A stretch of 28,820 bases of DNA from Scleroderma bovista. Lineage: Eukaryota > Basidiomycota > Agaricomycetes > Boletales > Sclerodermataceae. Below are positions 10,481 through 20,361 of the stretch, in pieces. Each line of letters opens with the position of its first letter. Positions within the stretch are counted from its first letter, which is position 1. The position numbers were made by a program, and so were the translations under genes. The stretch is from the NCBI GenBank assembly GCA_037178675.1, contig JAYMGJ010000831.1, positions 1-28,820 on the forward strand, written 5' to 3'. The notes below the pieces were generated by a model. The model was not told where the DNA came from. It ran no database searches and worked only from the letters and a program-made list of their open reading frames with translations.

Positions 10481-10774
10481 AGGGGTGGGCTGGAATCCGG
10501 TTTAGGACAAAGCCGCGGCAGGGTAATGGTGCCTAAGCTATGGCACAATGATTTATCTATAAAGGCCCCAGGGACGCTATTGATGTACCAAAATATACAG
10601 GTGGGTAAGTTAATGAATGCTCAGGAGATGTTCCCTAAAAGCAGCCGCAGCAGAATGGCTCACTTCCAGACAGCCAGAGCACAGGATAAGTCACTAAGTA
10701 AGTCGCGACCATATTTTAAGATTTTTTAGTAAATTTTCTATGACAATCATATTTCTACAAGTACCTCCATATAT
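10481..10774. other. Non-repetitive spacer downstream of the dioxygenase gene
   Basis: The satellite ends near 10480. I see no conserved coding signal; the region presumably includes the 3' untranslated part of the minus-strand gene that stops at 10775. Confidence 0.4.
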
Positions 10775-11755
10775 TTACACTACAGTAGCCCTCAACAAAT
10801 GCTCCACACCATTGATCCTCATCCAGTCGGCACACCATGGAACATGTGCCCACTGATGGATATTATCCCTCATATAGTAAGTCAAACAATACCGGTTTCC
10901 TTCAACAGCATTGACCCCATGCCAGAGGAGCCTCCCGGAGAATGCAACTGCGGTACCTGGCTTATAGACTAGCTCGATGCCGAGGGTGGGGATGGCCATT
11001 ACACAATCGGTGTATTCCCCAACATTGACAATGACGTCGTACCAGCTGGCACGTGACTGGGGGTCACGGTGAAGTGGGGTCGACCGATTGGCGATAAGGG
11101 AAATATTGGTGAATGCAGTAGGCCAGAGGGATAGGGCGCGGTTCATTACCGGGTCATACATAGAAGACCAATCCTCCAATGTACTCATTCCTCGCATACC
11201 GTCCTCATAGAGCTGTGGATGCATAATCGACAACGCACCCGATGTCACGCACCAAACGTGTTTGGTACTGTGGACATGGAGAAAGTTAGCCGATGAAACT
11301 AATACGAAGAATGCACACCCAAGATCTGTTGAAAGATTGTCCCAACTTGAGGGATACAGACAGCCCTCGCTATCCATATCACACAAAGTCAAGACTATCC
11401 TTATGCGAAGAATGAATACAAGCTCGTTGTAGCCATCTATCGCACAAGAATGACTATCCTGATGCGAGAGATGAATGCCAACATGGACAGTCATCTATCG
11501 CACGAGAACCGCCAAGAAGCAGAAGAATCCAAGGATTGATGATCATTTCAGTATGAGAGAGGAATGCAACCTACTGCAGTCCAACTCCCATACCAGAACA
11601 ACCAAAGAAGCAGAAGAAACGATAGAGAAACAAAGGAGAAAAGGAAGAATCATTTTTAGCGCCCAAATGTCAAATTTAGGCGCCCAGTGCCGGCATTCCG
11701 ATATTTTGAATAGCTCTGCCATTTTTGAAGCTATCAATCATGTGACTATACCATC

Positions 11756-12253
11756 ATGGAGCCTAGACCGTGGTCTATCTGCCTGTCAAGTTCCGACGTA
11801 AATCCGTTCATTTCCCACGGAGATATTCCACCCGCAATCTAGACACCCACTTCATCACTCACTATGGAGTCCGCATTTTCTCTGGAACGTTTCTCCGCTA
11901 TTGCAGCAGACCTCAACTATGTCCTGCTCTTGGGACAGCCTCTCCCTGAGCTCCTGTGTACTGTCTGGTACATATCTTCCCAGCCTGCTCCCTCAGTCCC
12001 TCTCATTCTCGGTCAGCGTGTTCTCCTCGTCAGTCCTGCGTCGCGCACATACTTTGGTCGTCTCAAGTCTATCGTTAGACTTGAAAATTCATACCTGGTC
12101 GTCTCTGTGTCTCCTGAGTCCTCTGCATATGGTCCTTTCATCCCAGAGTCCTGTCACATCCATCTCCCTCTATCATTCATCTCGCTTCCCTGGACACGCC
12201 GAATCCGCTACTTGCGATTCTCTTCCCTGCTATCCCGCAACAAACACGAATGA
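11756..12253 (+). pseudogene. LTR-internal reading frame, copy 1, with one nonsense codon
   Basis: This is the same frame as the 165-codon ORF in the inverted LTR at 17227-17724. Here codon 29 is TAG (11840-11842) where the other copy has CAG, a single C to T change, leaving a 129-residue frame from the ATG at 11864. A second short stretch of changes versus the other copy (Ala/Ser, Val/Ile, Pro/Ser) is scattered. I recognise no domain. It lies in U3, upstream of the LTR promoter. Confidence 0.4.
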
Positions 12254-12563
12254 AACAGTGCTCTAGAACCCTCCTTAGGAGCCCTAATAGAGTACAGAAC
12301 CTTCCCCTTACTGCTCAAGGGAAGACTGCACTTCGGGAGCACCAAATTTCGCGTTTTTGCTCTACAGAAGCTCAATTCAAGGGATTTGTGACACTCTGTG
12401 ACCAGCTGTGACTCTACTTGTCATTCCAGGCCCCCTGACACTGCTCTTCTGGTCGGATCAATTCTTTTATTATCCCCCAGCCACTCCCATCAGTGGCACT
12501 GCTTCAGAAGCTCATCTCCAGATCTAAAGTTCAATAAATCATAGGTTGTGCTTCCCTTCTTTC

Positions 12564-13024
12564 TGAGTCACACAGAGTCACTCTGGCTCACTCTGACTCA
12601 CTCTGCTGCGCATTATTCATCCCCTCTTGGCATTACTAATCCCCATTACTCCCCTTACCAATCACTTACCAATCATCCTTCAAATCATGCTTATCATGCT
12701 GCTTATCAATTCATGACTCATGCCCCTATGATTCATATGCATTATGTCATCGCATATGCTCATTTAGCTTCGATCTACTCATCCCCTGCTTTCCCCCCCT
12801 CTCTTTTGGGCCCCATGCAATGATTTTTCCATATTCTTGGTTATACACCCCTTTTTACCTATGTTTTTGCTCTTTCCCTTGGCTCAGCAGCTTGTTCAGG
12901 CTCTCCCCATCGATGACTCAGCCTGATTACACTGCTTATCAATCGCTTACCAATTTCTTACCAATCTCTTACCAAGCACTTAGTCATTTGTGCTTACAGG
13001 GCCACAGCCCCTCCTGTATATAAA
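12564..13024 (+). promoter_or_regulatory. LTR promoter: TGASTCA sites, 11-bp-phased CTTACCAAT boxes, TATA box
   Basis: TGAGTCA or TGACTCA occurs at 12564, 12594, 12714 and 12914; this is the consensus of Gcn4/AP-1-type bZIP factors. CTTACCAAT-like boxes are spaced 11 bp apart near 12654-12673 and again at about 12935-12976, close to one helical turn, ending about 40 bp before the TATATAAA at 13017. The older copy keeps the same 11-bp phasing (about 7588-7632). Binding by a particular factor is inference. Confidence 0.6.
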
Positions 13025-14493
13025 CCAGCAGCCAAAGGCTGCAAGGAAGTGTCTGCTTCCCCCTCAATAAAGCGACCACATTCACTCTCCCTCACTGTCT
13101 ATAAGCTCTATCTCTGTCTTTGGACTTGTAGGTCACTCAGTGCTGGCCTAAAGCTCCTATATTGCTGTTTATCAGATATATCTTGTATCTGATCATTTCT
13201 CTAGGCTGAAGCGCAGTCTAGCATCTCTGTCCACTCCATCCCATCACTGTCCATCGCATTCTTGAAGCAGGAACTGTCCCCTTGCTTCCCCTCTGCTCCA
13301 TCACTGCTGTATCACCCCTATCATCAATCTATCATCGCTCTTCTATCCCAGGACTCTTCCTAACCACTGTGGTAGGCTGAAGAGGAGTCAATACCATCCC
13401 CAGTCACATCTATTCCCCATCAGAAGCCCTTCCCTTCCCTCCTGCATCCTGCCTGAAGGTGTGCAGCACATCCCCCTGAGGAGATTAAATACCAGAAACG
13501 CAAAGGAAGACCACCACTCGCATATTGCTGTCATTTGGTGTTGGTTGTTGGTTGTTCTGACCTCTTCCCTCACTTAGGCGCACACCGATACAATGGCAGA
13601 AGGATATATCATATCTTGCAGCCACTGAAATCCTGCGGGTGTGTTAAGGTCTGCTGATATAGAGGCATTTTCATGCTGAATATGGGATGATGAGTAGGTC
13701 CATCCGATAATAGATATATACCCACATAATGACCCATCTGGTGCCTTGCAGGAGATAACTCCAGACACCCGGTCACTTGCCTATCTTCCCTATTAAAATA
13801 CTGCGGTTCTGATCGCCAGGTCCACCCAGTTATACTGCTGGCCAGTTGTGTACGAAGCAGACTTAAAGCATGCAGAATATTTGCCTGCATTTATTAATGA
13901 ACATGGTCAAAAATAGGCAGTATTGGGGCATACCTGTGTTGGGCGTGCCAGGGCACCAGGGAGATACCAGAGTGCTACGGTCCCACCCTCCCCCAAAATA
14001 ATAGAGGGTTCATCCAGGACACCAGAGAGAGTTGGAGCGAACTTGGAAAGAAAGGACTGCTCCCTATCCACATTGGTACCAGGCTCCATTGCTGCCAATG
14101 ACTCCACCAGTCTCAAGAGGTCCACACCAGACTCAACTAGAAACACATAAGTACCTTGCCAAATAGATATTGGAAATACATACCTCGATTTTGATATGCA
14201 GTGACCAAAGTGGCCACCATTTGATGCATCCCAACCGAAAGGTCAACACAGAGATCAAGAGGAATGGGAGGTACCGTGGGGAGTGAGTCCCAGAATGCCA
14301 AAGAACAAAAGTGCTGTCGCATGTATCCAGCAACACATTGAGAGAGCGCATAGTTGGTCGGATATGACACAGGACTAGCCATGGAGGGGATTGAATTGAG
14401 GGGAAAAGAAAGGAAGATATGCCAGAATGCATATTGACCTATCCCGGGATCCCATGCTGTGGCAATCAGGATATGGCAGGAATCGGTCACCAA

Positions 14494-14831
14494 TTACCGA
14501 AATCAGTCACCAATTGAAAATAAATAACAATAACAATAACTGCCAAATATCCCTACCAATTCCAAAAATGGAATTTAGCCATGCCAGGGAACAACCTATA
14601 TGCTGACCACGGGTAGCCACTGCCGAACTGATATATCTCATTCAAATTGGAACACAAATGATAAACCAATCAGATTTGAATGGAAGCAATGTGGCAGTAA
14701 TTTTGTGTCCGCGGAAATAACTAACTTTTAATTGTACCATGATCATTGTTTGAGGAACAATGGTCTGGTGGCACATGGGAATACGAGAGATTCTATTATA
14801 AATATTGACCTTTGATCCTGATCCTGCATCG
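14494..14831. promoter_or_regulatory. Shared intergenic region of a head-to-head gene pair
   Basis: This is the only DNA between the TET/JBP gene (minus) and the three-exon gene starting at 14832 (plus). It contains a direct repeat GTCACCAATT (about 14487 and 14508), an AATAACAATAACAATAA tract, an inverted repeat CATTGTT-N5-AACAATG near 14744-14762, and a TATA-like ATTATAAATATT about 40 bp before the plus-strand ATG. A bidirectional promoter is an inference from geometry. Confidence 0.45.
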
Positions 14832-15625
14832 ATGGATTCTGAAGCAATTGTTGCGCGCAGGCTGTCCCTGACATTGCAATATATCGGCATCCGATTCAGG
14901 CGGTTCGTGTATTCTTTGCAGCAAAGCAGTGACCATGCCATTCTGGAGAAGATCAACTGGTATGGACATGTTCACGCAGAAGTGGTGTGTTCTTCCATAT
15001 TGAAACTTTGAATATGACCATATCCCCCATGTAGGCACTTTTGGAGCAGCTACTTGCCGCGTGCAACAGAAAGGGGCTAGTGATGCAAGTCCCCGCGGTC
15101 ACAGCACATGTGATGGATTGGGTATCCGTGGCGGATCCGGATGCAGAAGCTTTGATGGAACAAATCAAAGAAATAAATGTATTCAAGGTGTATCATCGGG
15201 AGGCTAGAGTCCGCAGCACACACAGTACACTGCGGGAGTGGTGGGTGTGGGGGAATAGCAGAGATATACCACGGACAACCTTCACCCAGCTGGTCACAGA
15301 GGCGGAGAAATTCTTTGCCGAATACCAGGTAAGGTTACATTCATGTGCGATGATAAGCTAATAAAATTGTCAATAGCCTGGGGACTTTGCAATCCCAGCT
15401 TTATTTGATGTCCCAGAAACCCCCCACATCGGCCTGAAGGATCTCCAACTACAAACCGAGCAAATGTTGGAAGAAACTGATGAGAAGATCTTTCATCAAA
15501 ACATGGTGTTGCAACATCTGGTTGACCGCATGGCTATGGTGGAATATTTGACTGATGCAGGGGATGAACTGGAGGACAAATGGGTGGCATCCGCGGATAG
15601 ATTATGGAGAGGCACAAATGAGTAG
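14832..15625 (+). CDS. Uncharacterised three-exon gene, head-to-head with the TET/JBP gene (about 231 aa)
   Basis: I do not recognise the family. The model is exon 1 14832-14984, exon 2 15035-15328, exon 3 15377-15625. Both introns are short (50 and 48 nt), start GTGTGT and GTAAGG, end ATGTAG and CAATAG, and lie in phase 0; the joined frame is open to TAG. The predicted protein is mostly helical and soluble, with no signal peptide or membrane segment: an N-terminal helical part (FRRFVYSLQQSSDHAILEK), a middle with EALMEQIKEINVF and a tryptophan cluster REWWVWGN, and an acidic C-terminus rich in E/D/Q likely to form a coiled coil (LQTEQMLEETDEKIF). A TATA-like element precedes the start, and AATAAA lies at 15854-15859. 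It may be a companion of the TET/JBP gene or a transposon-borne gene; this is inference. Confidence 0.6.
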
Positions 15626-15895
15626 TGTGGCCATCCCAATAGTGACACATGACAATTATGATTTTTTCCTGTCCACATTGAATGATAGTTGAATTATCTG
15701 ACTGATGTTCCCCATAATAATGAACATCACAAATTATGACTCAACGACACAAATAATATGCAGCAGTCACGGGACTACTGACAAAGTCTACCCAATTTGT
15801 TATACATGTCATATTGCCTTGCTGCATAACATGCCAAGCCGCGGTCACCACATAATAAAGCCTCGGAGGCATTTTCCTCCCAGTGATTTGCCCGG
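15626..15895. other. 3' flank of the three-exon gene
   Basis: There is no ORF with coding character. It contains AATAAA at 15854-15859, suitable as poly(A) signal of the plus-strand gene, and ends at the CCGG target duplicate of the inverted LTR. Confidence 0.45.
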
Positions 15896-18238
15896 TGTGC
15901 GCCTAAGTGAGGGAAGAGGTCAGAACAACCAACAACCAACACCAAATGACAGCAATATGCGAGTGGTGGTCTTCCTTTGCGTTTCTGGTATTTAATCTCC
16001 TCAGGGGGATGTGCTGCACGCCTTCAGGCAGGATGCAGGAGGGAAGGGAAGGGCTTCTGATGGGGAATAGATGCGACTGGGGATGGTATTGACTCCTCTT
16101 CAGCCTACCACAGTGGTTAGGAAGAGTCCTGGGATAGAAGAGTGATGATAGATTGATGATAGGGGTGGAATAGCAGTGATGGAACAACAGGGAAGCAAGG
16201 GGACAGTTCCTGCTTCAAGAATGCGATGGACAGTGATGGGATGGAGTGGACAGAGATGCTAGACTGCGCTTCAGCCTAGAGAAATGATCAGATACAAGAT
16301 ATATCTGATAAACAGCAATATAGGAGCTTTAGGCCAGCACTGGGTGACCTACAAGTCCAAAGACAAAGAGGAAGCTTATAGACCGTGAGGGAGAGTGAAT
16401 GTGGTCGCTTTATTGAGGGGGAAGCAGACACTTCCTTGCAGCCTTTGGCTGCTGGTTTATATACAGGAGGGGCTGTGGCCCTGTAAGCACAAATGACTAA
16501 GTGCTTGGTAAGAGATTGGTAAGAAATTGGTAAGCGATTGATAAGCAGTGTAATCAGGCTGAGTCATCGATGGGGAGAGCCTGAACAAGCTGCTGAGCCA
16601 AGGGAAAGAGCAAAAACATAGGTAAAAAGGGGTGTATAACCAAGAATATGGAAAAATCATTGCATGGGGCCCAAAAGAGAGGGGGGGAAAGCAGGGGATG
16701 AGTAGATCGAAGCTAAATGAGCATATGCGATGACATAATGCATATGAATCATAGGGGCATGAGTCATGAATTGATAAGCAGCATGATAAGCATGATTTGA
16801 AGGATGATTGGTAAGTGATTGGTAAGGGGAGTAATGGGGATTAGTAATGCCAAGAGGGGATGAATAATGCGCAGCAGAGTGAGTCAGAGTGAGCCAGAGT
16901 GACTCTGTGTGACTCAGAAAGAAGGGAAGCACAACCTGTGATTGATTGAACTTTAGATCTGGAGATGAGCTTCTGAAGCAGTGCCACTGATGGGAGTGGC
17001 TGGGGGATAATAAAAGAATTGATCCGACCAGAAGAGCAGTGTCAGGGGGCCTGGAATGACAAGTAGAGTCACAGCTGGTCACAGAGTGTCACAAATCCCT
17101 TGAATTGAGCTTCTGTAGAGCAAAAACGCGAAATTTGGTGCTCCCGAAGTGCAGTCTTCCCTTGAGCAGTAAGGGGAAGGTTCTGTACTCTATTATGGCT
17201 CCTAAGAAGGGTTCTAGAGCACTGTTTCATTCGTGTTTGTTGCGGGATAGCAGGGAAGAGAATCGCAAGTAGCGGATTCGACGTGTCCAGGGAAGCGAGA
17301 TGAATGATAGAGAGAGATGGATGTGACAGGACTCTGGGATGAAAGGACCATATGCAGAGGACTCAGGAGACACAGAGATGACCAGGTATGAATTTTCAAG
17401 TCTAACAATAGACTTGAGACGACCAAAGTATGTGCGCGACGCAGGACTGACGAGGAGAACGCGCTGACCGAGAATGAGAGGGACTGAGGGAGAAGGCTGG
17501 GAAGATATGTACCAGACAGTACACAGGAGCTCAGGGAGAGGCTGTCCCAAGAGCAGGACATAGTTGAGGTCTGCTGCAATAGCGGAGAAACGTTCCAGAG
17601 AAAATGCGGACTCCATAGTGAGTGATGAAGTGGGTGTCTGGATTGCGGGTGGAATATCTCCGTGGGAAATGAACGGATTTACGTCAGAACTTGACAGGCA
17701 GATAGACCACGGTCTAGGCTCCATGATGGTATAGTCACATGATTGATAGCTTCAAAAATGGCAGAGCTATTCAAAATATCGGAATGCCGGCACTGGGCAC
17801 CTAAATTTGACATTTGGGCGCTAAAAATGATTCTTCCTTTTCTCCTTTGTTTCTCTATCGTTTCTTCTGCTTCTTTGGTTGTTCTGGTATGGGAGTTGGA
17901 CTGCAGTAGGTTGCATTCCTCTCTCATACTGAAATGATCATCAATCCTTGGATTCTTCTGCTTCTTGGCGGTTCTTGTGCGAGGGATGACTGCCAGACGA
18001 TGGCATTCATCTCTTGCTCCAGGATAGTCATTCTTGTGCGATAGATGGCTATGACAAGCTTGTATTCATCCTTCGCATAAGGATAGTCATGACTTTGCGT
18101 GATATGGATAGCGAGGGCTGTCTGTATCCCTCAAGTTGGGACAATCTTTCAACAGATCTTGGGTGTGCATTCTTCGTATTAGTTTCATCGGCTAACTTTC
18201 TCCATGTCCACAGTACCAAACACGTTTGGTGCGTGACA
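15896..18238 (-). mobile_element. Solo LTR, copy 2 (2343 bp), inverted relative to copy 1
   Basis: On the minus strand it starts TGTCACGCACCAAACG (18238 downward) and ends GGCGCACA (15896). It is flanked by CCGG at 15892-15895 and 18239-18242. On the minus strand the TATA box is at 16463-16456 and AATAAA at 16414-16409. Differences from copy 1 are few and many are CpG transitions. Together the two copies form 2.3-kb inverted arms around a 2.3-kb spacer; their different target duplicates show two separate insertions. Confidence 0.9.
17227..17724 (-). CDS. LTR-internal ORF of 165 codons, function unknown
   Basis: An open frame begins MEPRPWSICLSS and ends RYLRFSSLLSRNKHE inside the U3 part of the LTR, upstream of its promoter. 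It contains a stretch VLLVSPASRTYFGRLKSIVR that looks like beta strands, but I recognise no known domain. The same frame exists in copy 1 with one nonsense codon, and in the old copy 3 it is broken. Near-identity of copies 1 and 2 means that openness alone is weak evidence; changes between them are a mixture of replacement and silent. It may be a real accessory protein or a chance ORF. Confidence 0.3.
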   Translation of the reverse strand: MEPRPWSICLSSSDVNPFISHGDIPPAIQTPTSSLTMESAFSLERFSAIAADLNYVLLLGQPLPELLCTVWYISSQPSPSVPLILGQRVLLVSPASRTYFGRLKSIVRLENSYLVISVSPESSAYGPFIPESCHIHLSLSFISLPWTRRIRYLRFSSLLSRNKHE

Positions 18239-18889
18239 CCGGTCTTGGGGCCAGTTGTACCATGCCATGAGTTGGAGCATACGCGGCATGGCTTCGAAGA
18301 ATTGTTCCCAGGAGAGCTTGTCGTCTGGCAGCGGGTCAGTTTTTAGACCTTGTTTGGATTCGGTGGCGTCAACTATGGTGCTGGTGCCGTCTTCCTGTTG
18401 TTTCCAGGTATAAGTGCCATCGCTGGGCGCCGTGGCTACTTCTTTGGCATCCGTGATGCCTTGGTTGGTGAAGTAGTAAAGCTCTATGTAGTTGCCACTC
18501 TCCATCTGCTTGAGTGCGTATTTGGAGGGTAGGGTGATTGGTTCGAGGGGGGTTTTGGTGTCTGGGATAGGTAGGAATTTATTTTTGTGTTTCTTGCGCT
18601 CTTCGACGAGAGCAGTGTCTTTTTCGGCTTGGTCCTGCTGCCTGAGGAGGGCTTCTGCTGTCTCTGCGAGTTGGTGGGCCTCTTCTGCTGCGCGGGTTTC
18701 TTCTGCGGTTAACCGGTCCCATCGCAACTTTTCTTTCTTGATGTTGATGGTCCATAGCCTGCTGAGCATGGCTATGGCTTGGTCTTCTGTGAGGCCTGTG
18801 TCTGTAAAGGCGAGGCGGGCATCAGCGTGCTCGTCCGAAGTGAAGTCTGGTCGAACGGCGTCGTGCAGGTTGTCACCGTTCAGGGGCAT
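18239..18889 (-). pseudogene. Gag-like coiled-coil protein gene, truncated by the LTR
   Basis: The frame starts MPLNGDNLHDAVRPDF at 18889 and runs 217 codons to the LTR boundary, then reads 18 more codons of LTR to a TGA at 18185. Features are an N-terminal DFTSDEHADARLAFTDTGL-type segment, a helical charged region (RAAEEAHQLAETAEALLR) likely a coiled coil, a basic EERKKHKNKF, a segment YIELYYFTNQGI, and DLSWEQFFEAMPRMLQLM. I know this organisation from many Agaricomycete hypothetical proteins beside retroelement reverse transcriptases, where a Gag-type role is suspected; function is not proven. Beyond the LTR (below 15896) I do not see the expected C-terminal continuation, so the gene was already truncated or part was lost. 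Confidence 0.6.
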
Positions 18890-19101
18890 GATGCTGGCTA
18901 AAGGAGAGAGACAGGAGGAAAGGAGTGGCAGGGAGAGAGGGACTTGAGGAGGGAGAGAGATGTGCGCTGCTTGGGTGCAAAAGAAAGGCTAAGCCCGTCA
19001 AACAGTGGGAGGCCGCAGATTTAGGGTCTTGCGGTGAACGACGAACAGGAAAGAAAGGCATATCGCTTCGCTTACCTAACGCATAGACTAAATTCTACGC
19101 T
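18890..19101. other. Upstream flank of the Gag-like gene, no gene seen
   Basis: This short purine-rich stretch (GGAGAGAG-type) probably holds the 5' region of the minus-strand Gag-like gene. The last bases before 19102 lead into the target duplicate of the long-inverted-repeat element. Confidence 0.4.
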
Positions 19102-19342
19102 GCTTCGTTCACCTTAGGCACCAGTTTAAGGATGTTCCCACAGTCTTTCAGATGGGTTTCTTTGTAGGGCGAAACCCATCTAAGAGATACCCACCCTCGG
19201 CGCTACTCCCACTCAAATCCCAAAATAGACAGAGTGGTTCCCATCCCTTTCTGGTGAGCCTCCCATGAGCCTCCCAGCATTCTCCGCTTAATCCCCACTC
19301 GATTTGTTTTTATTTCTGCGCTTCCTGTAGGATTACATAATC

Positions 19343-20100
19343 ACAAAAAGTGCTACTACTCCCAAAACACGGCTGCATTTGGTCAATACCAGAACTGCAA
19401 TATTCCCACCCTCCTTGTGAGCCTCCTCTGCCTTCCTGTGCCCCATCCCTGGTCCCCATGTACTGTACATAGTATCAGATATGTTATATAAGTATATAGG
19501 TCCATAAATGGAACCTCAAATGAGTGTGCCAGAGGCTCTGGATGGTTGGAGAAATAGTTAGGGGTAAAAGTAAAAAAGGCTTCGCATTTTTGATACATTG
19601 GACATATACACTTCTGAATTACATCCCCTTCAAGGGGCCATATGTACCTACAACATATACCAAGCACATTTGATGGGGTGGAGCCTCTGAAGTGCTGTGT
19701 CACATTCTCCTCCTCCTGGTATAACACCCTGGGAGGCTCTTACTGCGAGTGTTGGTACTTTTGGGATGGTTTGTAACTGTATTAGTTTACTATTACCACT
19801 CGTCTATCACATAAACTGGGATACAGAGCGCTCTAAAGGTGAGCAGGAGGGCAAACACTACTTTTATGAAAATAGGGGCTCTATCAGTCCCCAGTGCAAC
19901 CATCCATATTCTGACTATCTAGGAGGCTCTGTAATACTATATAGTAGTTGCCATATCATCACCAAGTTAATAGCTTGATGTGGAAGCACAGGAGAAGTGA
20001 AATGATATGATGGACAGCGTGGGAAAATGTCCGAAAAAATGCGGAGACTTTGAAAACATATCAAAAAAGTGACATAACACACCACACACGGCATTTGGTG
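19343..20100. repeat. Inner inverted-repeat arm, left (758 bp)
   Basis: This pairs with 20362-21119 with no indel: each left position plus its partner sums to 40462. Translated frames in the two arms are identical over 114 and 93 residues. Divergence appears only near the outer end (for example ACACGGCTGC versus ACATGGCCAC). Confidence 0.9.
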
Positions 20101-20361
20101 CTCTACTGGTGGTGGTACTGAGGATCTGACCTATGATAGCATCTTACCATACAGGATATTGCATTAGTTAGCCTGACAGAACCTCTGGACTCCAAACTTA
20201 GTGTACAGATTGTGCAACCTGCAGCACTGAAATGTAGCCATTGCACAAGGTGCTCTCTTGTGCCAAAATTTCGCTTTCTGAAGAGATTATGGTTTATACA
20301 AATACTGTGACACATGTAAAGAGTCTGTAATGACACTAGAGAGTCAGCACAATTCATAGAC

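Larger units (their letters stand above)
11243..13584 (+). mobile_element. Solo LTR, copy 1 (2342 bp), inserted in the TET/JBP gene
   Basis: The ends are TGTCACGCACCAAACG and CTTAGGCGCACA, flanked by the 4-bp duplication CCGA (11239-11242 and 13585-13588). A TATA box TATATAAA at 13017-13024 is followed 42 bp later by AATAAA at 13066-13071, the classic U3-R-U5 arrangement. Upstream lie CTTACCAAT boxes at 11-bp spacing and four TGASTCA sites. It is almost identical to the inverted copy at 15896-18238. No gag-pol sequence is attached. The superfamily is not determined; a 4-bp duplication fits Ty3/gypsy-type integration. Confidence 0.9.
10775..14493 (-). pseudogene. TET/JBP-family 2-oxoglutarate/Fe(II) dioxygenase gene, interrupted by a solo LTR
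   Basis: The family oxidises 5-methylcytosine or thymine in DNA and is expanded in Agaricomycetes, often near KDZ transposons (Iyer and colleagues). The C-terminal part (11242-10775) has the iron ligands HRD (codons 11071-11063) and the distal His in LLWHGV (10921-10919), then GNRYCLTYYMRDN with the likely 2-oxoglutarate arginine; IMHPQLYEDG and NRSTPLHRD are family hallmarks. Upstream exons are 14184 and up, 14136-13934 and 13884 down, with introns GTATGT...TAG and GTATGC...CAG. The LTR at 11243-13584 sits inside the frame. Removing it with one TCGG duplicate joins IVS to GALSIM in phase, so the disruption is recent. A frame change near 13775 (GAAGATAGGCAAG) is an unresolved intron or a frameshift. 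The true start may lie slightly upstream of 14493. Confidence 0.82.

Noticed and set aside
12548..13023. Proline/serine-rich ORFs in the LTRs (91 and 67 codons)
   Set aside because: They overlap the promoter boxes and TATA element; composition is that of a pyrimidine-rich promoter strand.
11243..18238. One full-length LTR retrotransposon with two LTRs
   Set aside because: The two LTRs are in inverted orientation with different target duplicates, and the DNA between them is not gag-pol.
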